NCBI GenBank assembly: GCA_947311845.1
Contig: CAMZMU010000063.1
Location: 120,980,135-121,044,134, forward strand
Reading direction: 5' to 3'
DNA length: 64,000 nucleotides
Source of the DNA: Poa pratensis
Lineage: Eukaryota; Streptophyta; Magnoliopsida; Poales; Poaceae
Shown here piece by piece: positions 36,101-45,314 of the stretch. The stretch's first letter is position 1. Each line of letters begins with the position of its first letter. Under the pieces are notes generated by a model. It ran no database searches. It was not told the DNA's origin and saw only the letters and a program-made list of their open reading frames with translations. The position numbers and the translations under genes are program-made.

Positions 36101-38160
36101 GTACCGCAAATGCCCAGGAACTTCTTTTAATAGTTTTGAGCCCTGCAATTTCTGTGATTGTTTTGCAGTTTAAGTCTTGTTCTGTATCAGTGCATCTTAC
36201 TGAAATTCTTCTTGCTATATGGCAACAAACCTAATTATGTTTTGTGTTTCATATTTTTGTTGACAGATCGTGTTGCTACTACGGCTTGTACCTCTGCTTC
36301 CGTTTAACATGTTGAACTACCTGTTGTCTGTCACTCCTGTTGGCATTGTAGAATATATGCTGGCTTCTTGGCTGGGAATGATGGTATGCTTCAAGTTCTT
36401 CTCTTATTTATGTAATTTCCAATCATGTTATTTTTAGTCTTGTGATACTCTGCGGCCAAGATGATGGCACATACTTGTTGTCCTGTTGGCTTATTGAAAC
36501 CTCGCTTTGTTATAATCCGCAATTGTCTGCACAATTGATACCACACCATCAGGATTTGTGTGTAACTTCCTGCCTTCTGCTCCGTTATATGAGTAGATAC
36601 ATTGCTCTCTTCAGAAATTGTTACTCGTTTCCACAGTTCCTTAATCAGCATGGTACTTCCATTTGTGTTCTTGTAGGTTTTGTTATCTTTGACTTGAAGC
36701 GCCGATAATAAACTGTCAGGTGTTTGTGACCGTTGCTAATAATATTGTTTTGCCAGCCTATCACTCTCGCTTTGGTATATGTGGGAACAACACTAAAAGA
36801 TCTATCAGATGTGACACATGGGTGGAGTGAGATCTCAACTACCAGATGGGTGAGCAATTGAGCCTTGTAGAATTTGCCTACATCATATTGTTGAACAGAT
36901 ACCATGTTAAAGAAAATAGAGTATATAATTAAATTACTTTTGACATTTCCTTCGCTTTATGCTTGGGTTTCTTCCCCAGGTTTCTTTTTTTACCTCATGG
37001 TTTTTGCCATAAGCCACATGTTGTTTATTTTGCACAATTTAGATAAGTGAAATTTATTCATATCAAGCGTGTGGTATGCACTTTTGTTGCATTTGACTTC
37101 ATCTGATATTCGGCTAGTGGACTTAAAAAAAAACGCATGCATGTACATGATCTATATTCTACATTTTTTATGACAAGTCATAAGTATGGTGTAGTTGCAT
37201 ATAGGTGTATATAGCTAGGCTCATGAGTTGTGGTAGCACTAAAATACAGCCATCTATAATTAATGTTTAGTTTAAGTGAAACATGAAAGAAAAATGTTAT
37301 AACCATGTTATAACCATCTAATGTGATTAATTAGGCTAAAGAGCTGATTTTTTCTTACCATTAAAGTAAAAAAATGAATGGGGGATATCATATTTACCTG
37401 ATCTCCAATTGCATAGATGATGCCCTTTAAGTTTATGATTGTCCTTTTAAAGTAGGTACCGCTTTATACACAACTTAACGACTTCTTTTCTTCGCAGGTT
37501 CTCATAGTTTCTGGCTTTGTAATGTCCGGTAAGTGCTACTACTTCTCTCCACAAATTTTACTACTCATTTCTGAAAAGAAATAAAATCTGTACTTGCTTC
37601 TGCTTACATTTCAAATGGTTTGCTGAGTTACAAGGGTTATTCATTTTGACTCAATCTTGACGCCTTGGAAAATGACATGCTTGGAAGCTTGTTGCTTGAA
37701 TTTATCTCAATGCATACTCTTTTTAGGCGTGTTTAATTTGTACCATACTTCACAGTTTTAAGACAATCTATAGCCTCTAATTTTTACCCCTTCACTAATT
37801 TCAGTTAAAGCTGCAACTAAAATAATTACTCTCTCCGATCCGGTATAAGTGTCGGAGGAAACGAGCTGATTACGTACAAATTAATAGGAGTACTCACGAC
37901 ACTCTTTTTTGGATCGGAGGGAGTATTCTAATTGGGAGGCCTCCCTAGTTATATACTAACAATTTTCCTTGGTGCAATCGTGCAGTTCTCTTGATTGTAT
38001 GCGTCACAAGAGTCGCAAAATCTTCTTGGACAAGGCGCTGGCAGAGAATGGAGATGTCGATATAGGAACTTCGCAGCTTCCTGTGGTGGCCTCTCCCTCG
38101 GATCTCCACCAGCCCCTTGTGATCAAGGTTGACACCTCAAACGAAGATCACGAGAAGTAA
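33192..38160 (+). CDS. TVP38/TMEM64 (SNARE-associated Golgi, VTT domain) membrane protein, 9 exons; last exon frameshifted
   Basis: Exons: 33192-33287, 34771-34832, 35152-35206, 35327-35425, 35770-35856, 36267-36383, 36757-36849, 37498-37528 and 37986 onward. Exon 1 encodes a membrane helix (RLAVGAILLSAVGVALFTL). The VTT domain follows, with GGGYLFGLPIGF, GATAAFLLGRTIGRPY, LLLRLVPLLPFNMLNYLL and a last helix in VLIVSGFVMSVVLLIVC. These are polytopic proteins of the endomembrane or plastid system with proposed lipid-scramblase or transport roles. In the last exon a T is missing near 38027 (TCTTCTTGG where the duplicate at 48.9 kb has TCTTCTTTGG). The frame therefore ends at TAG 38063-38065 with about 239 residues. 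Without that loss it would run to TAA at 38158-38160 (about 273). All membrane segments precede the lesion, so the protein may still work. Confidence 0.88.
34370..34621. mobile_element. Stowaway MITE in intron 1 of the TVP38-like gene
   Basis: CTACCTCCGTTCC at the left and the inverted CTCCCTCTTTTTC at the right, flanked by TA at 34368-34369 and 34622-34623. The interior contains the complementary blocks TTTGACCATGCTTGTAGG and GTTTGACTTTGTCC. Confidence 0.85.
37829..37923. mobile_element. Short Stowaway MITE (95 bp) in intron 8 of the TVP38-like gene
   Basis: CTCTCTCCGATCC and the inverted CTCCCTCCGATCC, flanked by TA at 37827-37828 and 37924-37925. The duplicate of this intron at about 48780 lacks the element, giving an empty site for comparison. 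Confidence 0.92.
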
Positions 38161-38460
38161 ATCAGTTGTTTGCAACTTGACTTGTACATTCTGTGGAATC
38201 TGTAGCATTGTACTCCGTAGTTCTGGTTTGAGCAACACCAGGGAGTCAAAAGGGGAAAACAAAAAAAGAGAGGAAAACTCTGACGTTGTAATGTTGACTG
38301 ATAGGGGTGATACTACAGTAATACATTTTTTTTTTATTTTAATCCACGTGCCTTTTATCTTTGATTCAAGCGTGGTGTTAATTTTATCTTGTATAATTAT
38401 CAAGGACCTAACGGGTATGTCTCTACTTCGGAAGTACTTTGGCTCGTCGTGGATATATTA

Positions 38461-39861
38461 GAATAGCCACATAGTGGGAGTATCATAGTTAGTATCATGC
38501 ATGCCATGTTGGTAAAAGAAATGACGTGACGCTGCAATTAAAGATGAGAGAGATGATAATGATATCATATGTAGATACCGTAACATCACGGTTTCGAGAC
38601 AAGATGAGTCTATAGTCTAATTAATACATGATTATATGATACCACACATATGTTATTATCCATTATTGAGTTAGTAACATGTAGTTAGTAACATGCAAAA
38701 TAGTGGGGTGCCATGGGGGTAGTGGTGCACCAACATCCAACCGTTGGATATACTATAGGAGCACAAGGTTGGTTCCAATGCAAACGGCAAATCTTCACGG
38801 CGTCACACCGAGAGTAGGAAAATGCATGGTTTATTTCTCTTTCTCTCTCCTATCCATCTCCTTTAGACATTTCTATACCCCGTGACATGAAATGTTGCAT
38901 GGTGTTGGACCTAGTCCTTTAAGGAATTCAAGCGAGTGGGGGAATTGTCTAAAGGTGTGCACTGCTTTGTTTTATACCCACGAGTCAAGCATCTTTCATG
39001 GGAGAGTTCGGGCTACATCGTTTTCAAAACTTGAAAGGCCCTTCCAAATCCACGCGCCCAACTCACAGTCCATACAAAGTTGACCAATACTGTGGTTGCG
39101 GACGAGCTTGCATTCAGTCTGGTTTCCACAAGAGATAAGCATCTTGCGTTGAGTGCGAGGGAAGCAGCAACCACTGTCCCGGTTTCAGCTGGATTTTCCA
39201 CGCTGATCTCGCATCCACGCTGCTCAACTCGCATTTTGCCGAGAAGCAAGATCGTTGATACTCAGGTCCTAGGTAAGTTTGCAGAAGACTTCCTATCGAA
39301 CTAGAGACTCGAAAAAGCCGGAAAGGGCGAACATTGCTCTTCGCGGCGGGAGAAAAATGCGCGGGGGGTAAGCTTGCTCAACAGAGAGTTTCCCGCGAAA
39401 AACTTTTGGTATCTTTTTTGGCCAAAGTTTAAGAAAAAGACAAAACACCACCATGCCGGTACAAACAGAAATTGTTGTGTGGTTATGGTGCTTTTGGACA
39501 CCGCATCCATCCACCACCGTTGTGAATTTTCACCTTTGGAATTGTCTAAAGGTGTGGCCAGCTAGCACATGCAAAAGATTCACAACAATGTACTACCGGG
39601 GTGGTTTCCACCTCTGAGAAATGTATAATGGTTTGTGGATGGCAGTAAAGAGGCAAGAGAATAGATGAATTTTTCGCCGTTGCATGCACAGACGGTTCTT
39701 CCAAGCATGGATTCATCAAGGGTGTATATCTCCGCTTTATCCAACGGTGGCCACCATATGCACCACTACCCCCTGGCACCAAATCCGCATTGAAGTTAGT
39801 AACATATACTAGTATCATATATATGATCTGTATATGATCTGTATGATACTCCCTACTATAG
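38461..39861. mobile_element. Nested TIR transposons in the 3' flank of the TVP38-like gene
   Basis: The outer element has ends like CATAGTGGGAGTATCATAG and, inverted, TATAGTAGGGAGTATCATAC. It is missing from the duplicate of this flank at 49.45 kb. Inside it, about 38703-39781, a second element has inverted ends GGTGCCA(T)GGGGGTAGTGGTGCA, continuing with a CCAACCGTTGGATA block. Target duplications were not clear for either. Inside the second, the 19-bp sequence GGAATTGTCTAAAGGTGTG occurs at 38941-38959 and again at 39538-39556. No transposase frame was seen. Confidence 0.75.
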
Positions 39862-40189
39862 CTAGTCTTAGCACTGGGAGAGGAACTGGAATTTCGTTGG
39901 AGTCTTGGGGAATTTTGTGCGGATTGGTTCAGCCGAAGGCTTGTGGTAATTGTGGTGTTTCATCCTCAACGACAGCCGTCAGTGCATGTGCATATTCCCG
40001 ATGCTGGTACGTGTCTGCAGGTCCTGAGATTTCAGGGGCCCGGGGCGAAACTAAAATTTAGGGCCCCTCAGTGTTTTAGTGTGTTGACTTACTCATTTCA
40101 ATCCTTATGTAGTCTATACTGAAATATCTAAAACATCCCGTAATTGGGACCGGTGGGAGTATCATTGAACCTTCTTTCACTCTCTATTA

Positions 40190-40241
40190 CTCCCTCCGTT
40201 CCATGTTTAAACCTGCATCAATTAATTTGGAACGGAGGGAG
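40190..40241. mobile_element. Minimal Stowaway MITE (52 bp)
   Basis: CTCCCTCCGTTCC and its inverted copy, flanked by TA at 40188-40189 and 40242-40243, are separated by only 26 bases. It is nearly all terminal repeat, probably an internal deletion product. It lies about 270 bases upstream of the AOP-like gene. Confidence 0.85.
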
Positions 40242-40512
40242 TATTATTTAAGCACGTCGTGCATACAGTATTATACATTTAAAACTTGATGTCACATGAT
40301 GAACAGCTATCCTACAGCTCACCGCTGACTTTTTTTTGTAGATTCAGAGCCCCATTTCGATTTCATTCAAAACGAAACCATGAGCGTCTGAGGCCATACA
40401 TCATCAGCTCATCCGCTGACTTTTATAGTTAGCACCTGCTACACGTCTTCATCGCACAAATCAGGACGAGAAGGATCACAGATTCACACGCTCATAGTCA
40501 TAGCAGCAACTA

Positions 40513-41657
40513 ATGGAGATGGCCACGGTCGACCTCCGTGGACTACTGGAGCATGGAGGCCCAGGGTGGGGGGCAGCCCGTGACGCGGTGACCACGTACA
40601 TGGTGGAGCACGGCTACGTGGTGGTCGCGCACGACGCGGTCGGCCCGGAGCTTCGACAGGCGCTGTTCGGCCGCGCCATGCCGGAGCTCTTCGCGCTCCC
40701 GGCGGAGGCGAAGCAGCGGAACGTCGGCTCTGGCCCCTTGGGCCTCTACGGAGGATACATGTCCAACATCCCCGGCATGAACTGGGAGAGCCTGGGCCTC
40801 TATGAAGCCACCGACGCCGGCCGCGTCCGCGAGTTCGCCGACCTCATGTGGCCACAGGGGAACCCCGCCTTCTGGTAAGGAATATATGTCACCATTTTTT
40901 TGTCGAAAGTGAAGTGAACTAAAGGCTACCATGCATCACCTCCTCAAGGTCGATCATTGCTCTGCCTTCCATGTGTGCAGCGACACCATTGTATCGGTAG
41001 CCAAGAACATTTTAGAACTGACGCAGACGGTGGAGAAGATGCTCCTTGAGGGCCTCGGCGTCCAGGAGGAGCACATCGACGCACACTTGGACACGCTCAC
41101 CCACTCCTTCCGGCTGTCGAGCTACGGGGTCCCGCCGGACGCGGAGACCAGCATGTCCCTGCGGGCGCACCGTGACGACAGCATGATCACCGCGATCGTC
41201 CAGCACGAGGTGGAAGGCCTCGAGGTGCAGGCCAAGGACGGTAGCTGGCTCGTGGTGCCGCCTCAGCCGGGCACGCTCACCTTCGTCGCCGGCGAGCTGC
41301 TCGCGGTACGGCACATTCTCTTGCATTGCTGATTATGTATGTATGTCTGCGCATCTCCAATTCTGACGCCACCGCCGCTCGCAGCTCGTGACCAACGGAA
41401 GGGTGTCGCCCTGCCTCCACCGAGTCAGGACGCCGAGCAACCGTGAGCGCTTCTCGGTGCTGTTCGGCTGCCGGGGCAAAGACGGCGTCACTCTGAACGC
41501 GATGCCCCAACTCGTCGACGATGACCACCCTCTGGTGTACCGTCCCTGCAAGCACGACAACTACAGCAAGTTCCGGCACTCCGCTGAAGGGAAGAAGTTA
41601 AGTGATCCGCTTAAGGATTTCTGCGGGGTGGAGAAGGATGGATTACCCATGGAATGA
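40513..41657 (+). CDS. AOP-like 2-oxoglutarate/Fe(II)-dependent dioxygenase, 3 exons
   Basis: Exons 40513-40874, 40981-41305 and 41385-41657 join in frame to 319 codons plus TGA. The segments [19 protein letters not shown] and [10 protein letters not shown] resemble the AOP branch of plant 2-oxoglutarate dioxygenases. The iron ligands are H184 and D186 (AHRDDS) and H241 (CLHRV). R251-F-S253 is the RxS for 2-oxoglutarate. In Brassicaceae AOP enzymes modify glucosinolate side chains, but grasses lack these, so the substrate here is unknown. The family acts in the cytosol. The gene looks complete and unbroken. It is not closely similar in sequence or exon pattern to the dioxygenase at 1.6 kb. 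The start ATG at 40513 gives the usual short N-terminus. A second ATG six bases on is equally possible. Confidence 0.9.
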
Positions 41658-41852
41658 TCGGGGTTCGCAAAGTTCAGTTTGTATCTCCTGTTTGTGTGTG
41701 AACTATCTCTCTAGTCTTAGTGCCAGCAGGTTTTTGCGCCGTAGCAGGTGTTTCCATGCCGAAACACTCAGCAGCGGGTTTCCTGGTGGTGCAAGGACAC
41801 TTCTCTTTCACGTATCCTCTATTTGCTATTTTTTGACACAATGTATTTTCGC

Positions 41853-42140
41853 TATGAAAATTAATGAAAAGGGAAATATCTGGATCACATCTGGCTGCAG
41901 TGTCCATACATGGCAAGGATCTGGTTTGAGGGTCTGCCGTATGGTTGCAACCTGCGCTGCCGCCATTGATACCTGGTGGCCGAGCGCAGTGGAGATGTTT
42001 CCAAAGGAGGAGCGTCGGAACGCCAACTCGATCATCATGCAGGCCATGAGGACGATCTGGCTGGAGTGGAATGCCCGGGTGTTCGACAACAAGGCATCCA
42101 CCTCCATGGTTTCTTGAGGAGTGGAGGGTCCGGTCAATTA
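41853..42140 (+). pseudogene. Degenerate LINE fragment (zf-RVT region)
   Basis: Frames here read RNANSIIMQAMRTIWLEWN and WNARVFDNKAS, typical of the segment after the zinc-binding domain of plant LINE ORF2. Upstream, in another frame, HIWLQ-like and PYMARIWFEGLP fit the same family. The pieces are out of frame with one another. There is no poly(A) or target duplication visible. It lies just behind the AOP-like gene. Confidence 0.7.
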
Positions 42141-42162
42141 ACTAGTAGAAGTGGGCATTTGA

Positions 42163-42305
42163 GTCGACCACGAATACTACACTTGCATTAAACTACAAAC
42201 ATATATGAGAAGGCAAGTTTGGTAGTTGCTCCATTTCTGGACCATCCTTAAAAAACTTTGGTTAAACTACAATCTTCTAGACCATAGACAATAAAAATAA
42301 CAATA
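42163..42305. repeat. Short copy of a dispersed repeat (see 51353 and 58434)
   Basis: The blocks TACACTTGCATTAAA, CATATATGAGAAGG, AAAAACTTTGGTTAAA and CATAGACAATAAAAATAACA occur here in the order found at about 51635-51770, and more diverged at 58700-58840. This is a partial copy of the longer repeat. Confidence 0.8.
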
Positions 42306-42437
42306 AAATACCCTTCAAAGAAAAAAATAACAATAAAATATCCCAAATTACTATGGTGCACTTACTAGTCTAATATAACAGTACGTCGAGTGTACCATCG
42401 TGCGTACGTCCGGCTGCTAGTGATTCCATCGACGAGA

Positions 42438-42782
42438 ACATCGTGATACCCATCGCGACGCCACTTCAAGGATGATAAAGTGAGATCCCACTTGGTTCCA
42501 CTTATAGTGTATTTGGGGGGTTTTAGTTTAATTTTTTGTCAAAATTTTGAACTAAAAACCTCCAAATACACTATAAGTGGGATCCTAACTTTGCATCCCT
42601 ACTCCACCGGGTGCAAGCATATTAGAAAAGAAAAGCTGCTAGTGATACCCATCGTCCGTACGTCGGGCTCGCGCGTAAAAAAATTAAACCAAAAACCCCC
42701 AAATACACTATAAGTGGAACTAAGTGGTATATCTCACTTTTTCGTATCCTTGAAGTGGAGTCGCGATGGGTATCACGATGTA
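42438..42782. mobile_element. Foldback/MITE-like element with about 100-bp inverted arms
   Basis: The left arm starts CATCGTGATACCCATCGCG and continues through CACTTCAAGGAT and TTCCACTTATAGTGTATTTG. The right arm ends with the inverted copy of all these blocks at about 42782. The loop holds a further copy of the AAATACACTATAAGTGG block near 42570. No target duplication was clear, so the superfamily is open. A single arm block (CAAATACACTATAAGTGG) recurs at 42912, just outside the next foldback. Confidence 0.8.
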
Positions 42783-42931
42783 AAATATCTAGTCCTATCC
42801 ACAAGGTTATTAGTTTCTTTGGTACTATACTTGTGATCTTGAGGAAACAACGCAGAATAGGAGAAACATTGTTTAGTTCTAGCTTTGTCAAAATTTTGAA
42901 CGAAAAAGCTCCAAATACACTATAAGTGGTA

Positions 42932-43896
42932 ACATCAACTACTAATTTTGGTCCAATGTGCCAACGTGGAGTTTCCAATTGTCCATGGCCAGTTCTCAAC
43001 TTTTTTTTGATGTTAATGGCCAATTTTTTTGACAGATTTAATGGCCAATTATGTTAGGTATCACTGTGAAGAGGCTGACCTTCGATGGGGTTATAGTTAA
43101 AGCAGCTAGTAGAAAACCGAAATAACTAGTTAAATTAAGGATGAAAGGGGTCAATTTATATTTCTTACTACATATGTTGGTAAAGCACTTACCTAAGTTA
43201 TGGAAAATTCATCAACAATTTTAGATAATACTAAAAATAAGATAGAGTGATATATAGAAGTGTAAAAGAAAGTGGATTCCTCAGATGATACACTAGTCCC
43301 TAATTCCGAATCAAGAGATTGTTATAGACTTTTAAATTGAGTAAAGCAATAAAATTAAGAACTATATCATGTAATCTCATTGAAAAATGGTGATTTTCAG
43401 GTGAATTTTGGAATAGGAGATAAATAAACAATTGAATTTGAAAAAACTTTTTTCTATTTTGTATTTTTCTTCTTCACTTCTTTTTGGAGTGAACGTCAAA
43501 TACCACACATGAGTCACGGGACATGCGAGTTTGATGTATCCCATTTGATATCTTCGTATCTGAGAATCCACAAATTCTACCCCGCATTTTTGGCAAAATC
43601 TTTCGTTTTCGTTTTCAGCTCCGCTCGCTCGAGAATTGCCACAAGCGCAAATCCCGCTTTTTATGGGTCCAAAGATTCTTTCGCAAAACAATCCATCTTT
43701 TTCTTGTTTATCGGTTCTATAATGAAAAGTAGAGGGCCTTGTGGACGTCGGCCTCTTTACAGTGATACCCAAGATAATTGACCATTAAATCTGTCAAAAG
43801 AAATTGTCCATTAACAAAAATTTGTTTGTTGAGAACTGGCCATGGGCAATTGGAAACTCCACATTGGCACATTGGACCAAAATTAGTAGTGGATGT
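42932..43896. mobile_element. Large inverted-repeat structure enclosing plastid DNA
   Basis: The left arm (42932-43079) and the right arm (43747-43896, inverted) share ACTACTAATTTTGGTCCAAT, GTGGAGTTTCCAATTG, CATGGCCAGTTCTCAAC, TTTGACAGATTTAATGG and GTATCACTGTGAAGAGGC. The arms differ by scattered substitutions and small indels. Between them lies about 670 bp, including an rpoC1 fragment adjoining the right arm. Inverted arms around foreign DNA suggest a foldback or Mutator-like element with captured sequence, or two inverted copies of one repeat around a separate insertion. Confidence 0.7.
43497..43742 (-). pseudogene. rpoC1: Nuclear plastid DNA: fragment of rpoC1 (plastid RNA polymerase beta' subunit)
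   Basis: The minus strand reads 82 codons with [43 protein letters not shown] and [18 protein letters not shown]. This is the N-terminal region of plastid rpoC1, including the CxCG ... CxxC zinc-binding cysteines. The true rpoC1 start and the rest of the gene are missing. Homology begins at TRPST and ends at WYL, where an unrelated frame follows. The AT-rich stretch 43080-43496 may also be plastid-derived, but I could not assign it. The fragment cannot work in the nucleus. Confidence 0.9.
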
Positions 43897-45028
43897 CAGC
43901 CGTGGGCTCGGTTGGGGCACAATAGCCCAGCCCACGTACGCGTTCTTGACTCCAAAAAAAAAATGAAAAAAAGTGTCTTCTTCTCCATCCGGCCGGCCAT
44001 CCCCTTTCTGACACCTCCGGCCGTATCCCTCAGTTCCGGCCCGGCCGCTCTGACGCCAATCGAATCGACGCCGTGGGGGCAAGGGCGACCTCTCCTCGGC
44101 CTGTTCCCCGCCTCCTCGTCACGATGCTGCTGCGGCTAACCCTAGCTAGCCCACCGTGCCGTGCATCTCTGTCCGTGGCGCGCCGGACGCCGTTGCGCGC
44201 GGCAATGCGGTTGGTCGACACATGCAGCGGGTTAGTAATGTATAACTAATCTTTGCTACTCTGATGCTGATTACAGCAAATTTCCTTGTGCTGGTTTTCG
44301 AGATTAATGGCAGACAAGTTTCCGGGTTAATTTCCTTCTGCTGGATTACCCACTGAATTTGAAACACAAACCATGCATCGCTCTTTCAATCCAGGGGTAT
44401 GTATTGTAGCATTGATCAAAAAACAGCTCCTATTAACTACATTGCAGTTAAGTAGTAGTACTCTACTCTTGCTGTAGAACAATTGAGTGAAAAGACCGCA
44501 GTGAATCCTATAAAAGGAACTGCTCGTTGAGATGTGATGTTTTTTTTTTCTCTTCACAACTTGTGGATGCTCGGCATTTGCTTCCAGACCCACTGCTCTC
44601 TCTGCTTGTCGATAGGGACTCGACTCGCATAAGCGGAAAATTCCATCCAGCACCACGCACGCTGCAGGTCATTGTAATGCTAGCGATGCGACCAGCTGAC
44701 CCTTGTTTTTGGAATTAATTTTGCTCCACCTCATGCTTTGCTTTTCTCCAAGGAACCTGATGCTTTGCTTTCTTTTCTGTTTGACAGAAACACGTGATGC
44801 TTTGCTTTTCTGTATTTAATTGCTTGACACGAACGCGATGCTTTGCTTTGCAGGCTGCCTTTAGTTTAGTTACGCCCTCCTTGGTAGCTTATATAGCATC
44901 AACTGCCAATCTTGTATTGATCGCCAATGCAGACAGATAGACAGAATACACCAATAAAGTAAAGTAAAACAGCTTGTGGAGACTCCAATCCAATCTAGAA
45001 CAGAAAATACACATCTCCATCTCCTATG
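43897..45028. other. Intergenic region upstream of the NB-ARC gene
   Basis: No gene was recognised. Between about 44731 and 44852 the motif ATGCTTTGCTTT is repeated four times at irregular spacing. A GC-rich block at 43985-44220 has only chance frames. Confidence 0.5.
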
Positions 45029-45038
45029 TATATATAGA
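45029..45038 (+). promoter_or_regulatory. Probable TATA box of the NB-ARC gene
   Basis: TATATATAGA lies about 285 bases before the ATG at 45315. An AG acceptor-like ATATTGCAG ends at about 45281, so the leader may contain a small intron. Confidence 0.45.
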
Positions 45039-45314
45039 GGTCTTCCCTCTAGCGACACACCATATCTTGTCTATCCTGAGCACTCAGGCAGGCAGACATG
45101 GAGGCACTCATCCGCTTCTACGCACGTACTGACTAGTACTACTTACTCATTTCATCTCCTGCTTCTGCTAGTTGGTAATTATTTTTCACCCTGCCTGGTA
45201 GCATATTATTTACCGCTATGTTATTGGTGTATACATATATTAAAGAACGATTTCCTACCATCTCCTCGATGGATATTGCAGGTCCTCAAAGGTTGCCCCT
45301 GAGGAATCTGGAGG

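Noticed and set aside
43377..43772. Functional nuclear rpoC1-like gene
   Set aside because: Only 82 codons of rpoC1 similarity without the start or the catalytic core, so it is read as inserted plastid DNA.
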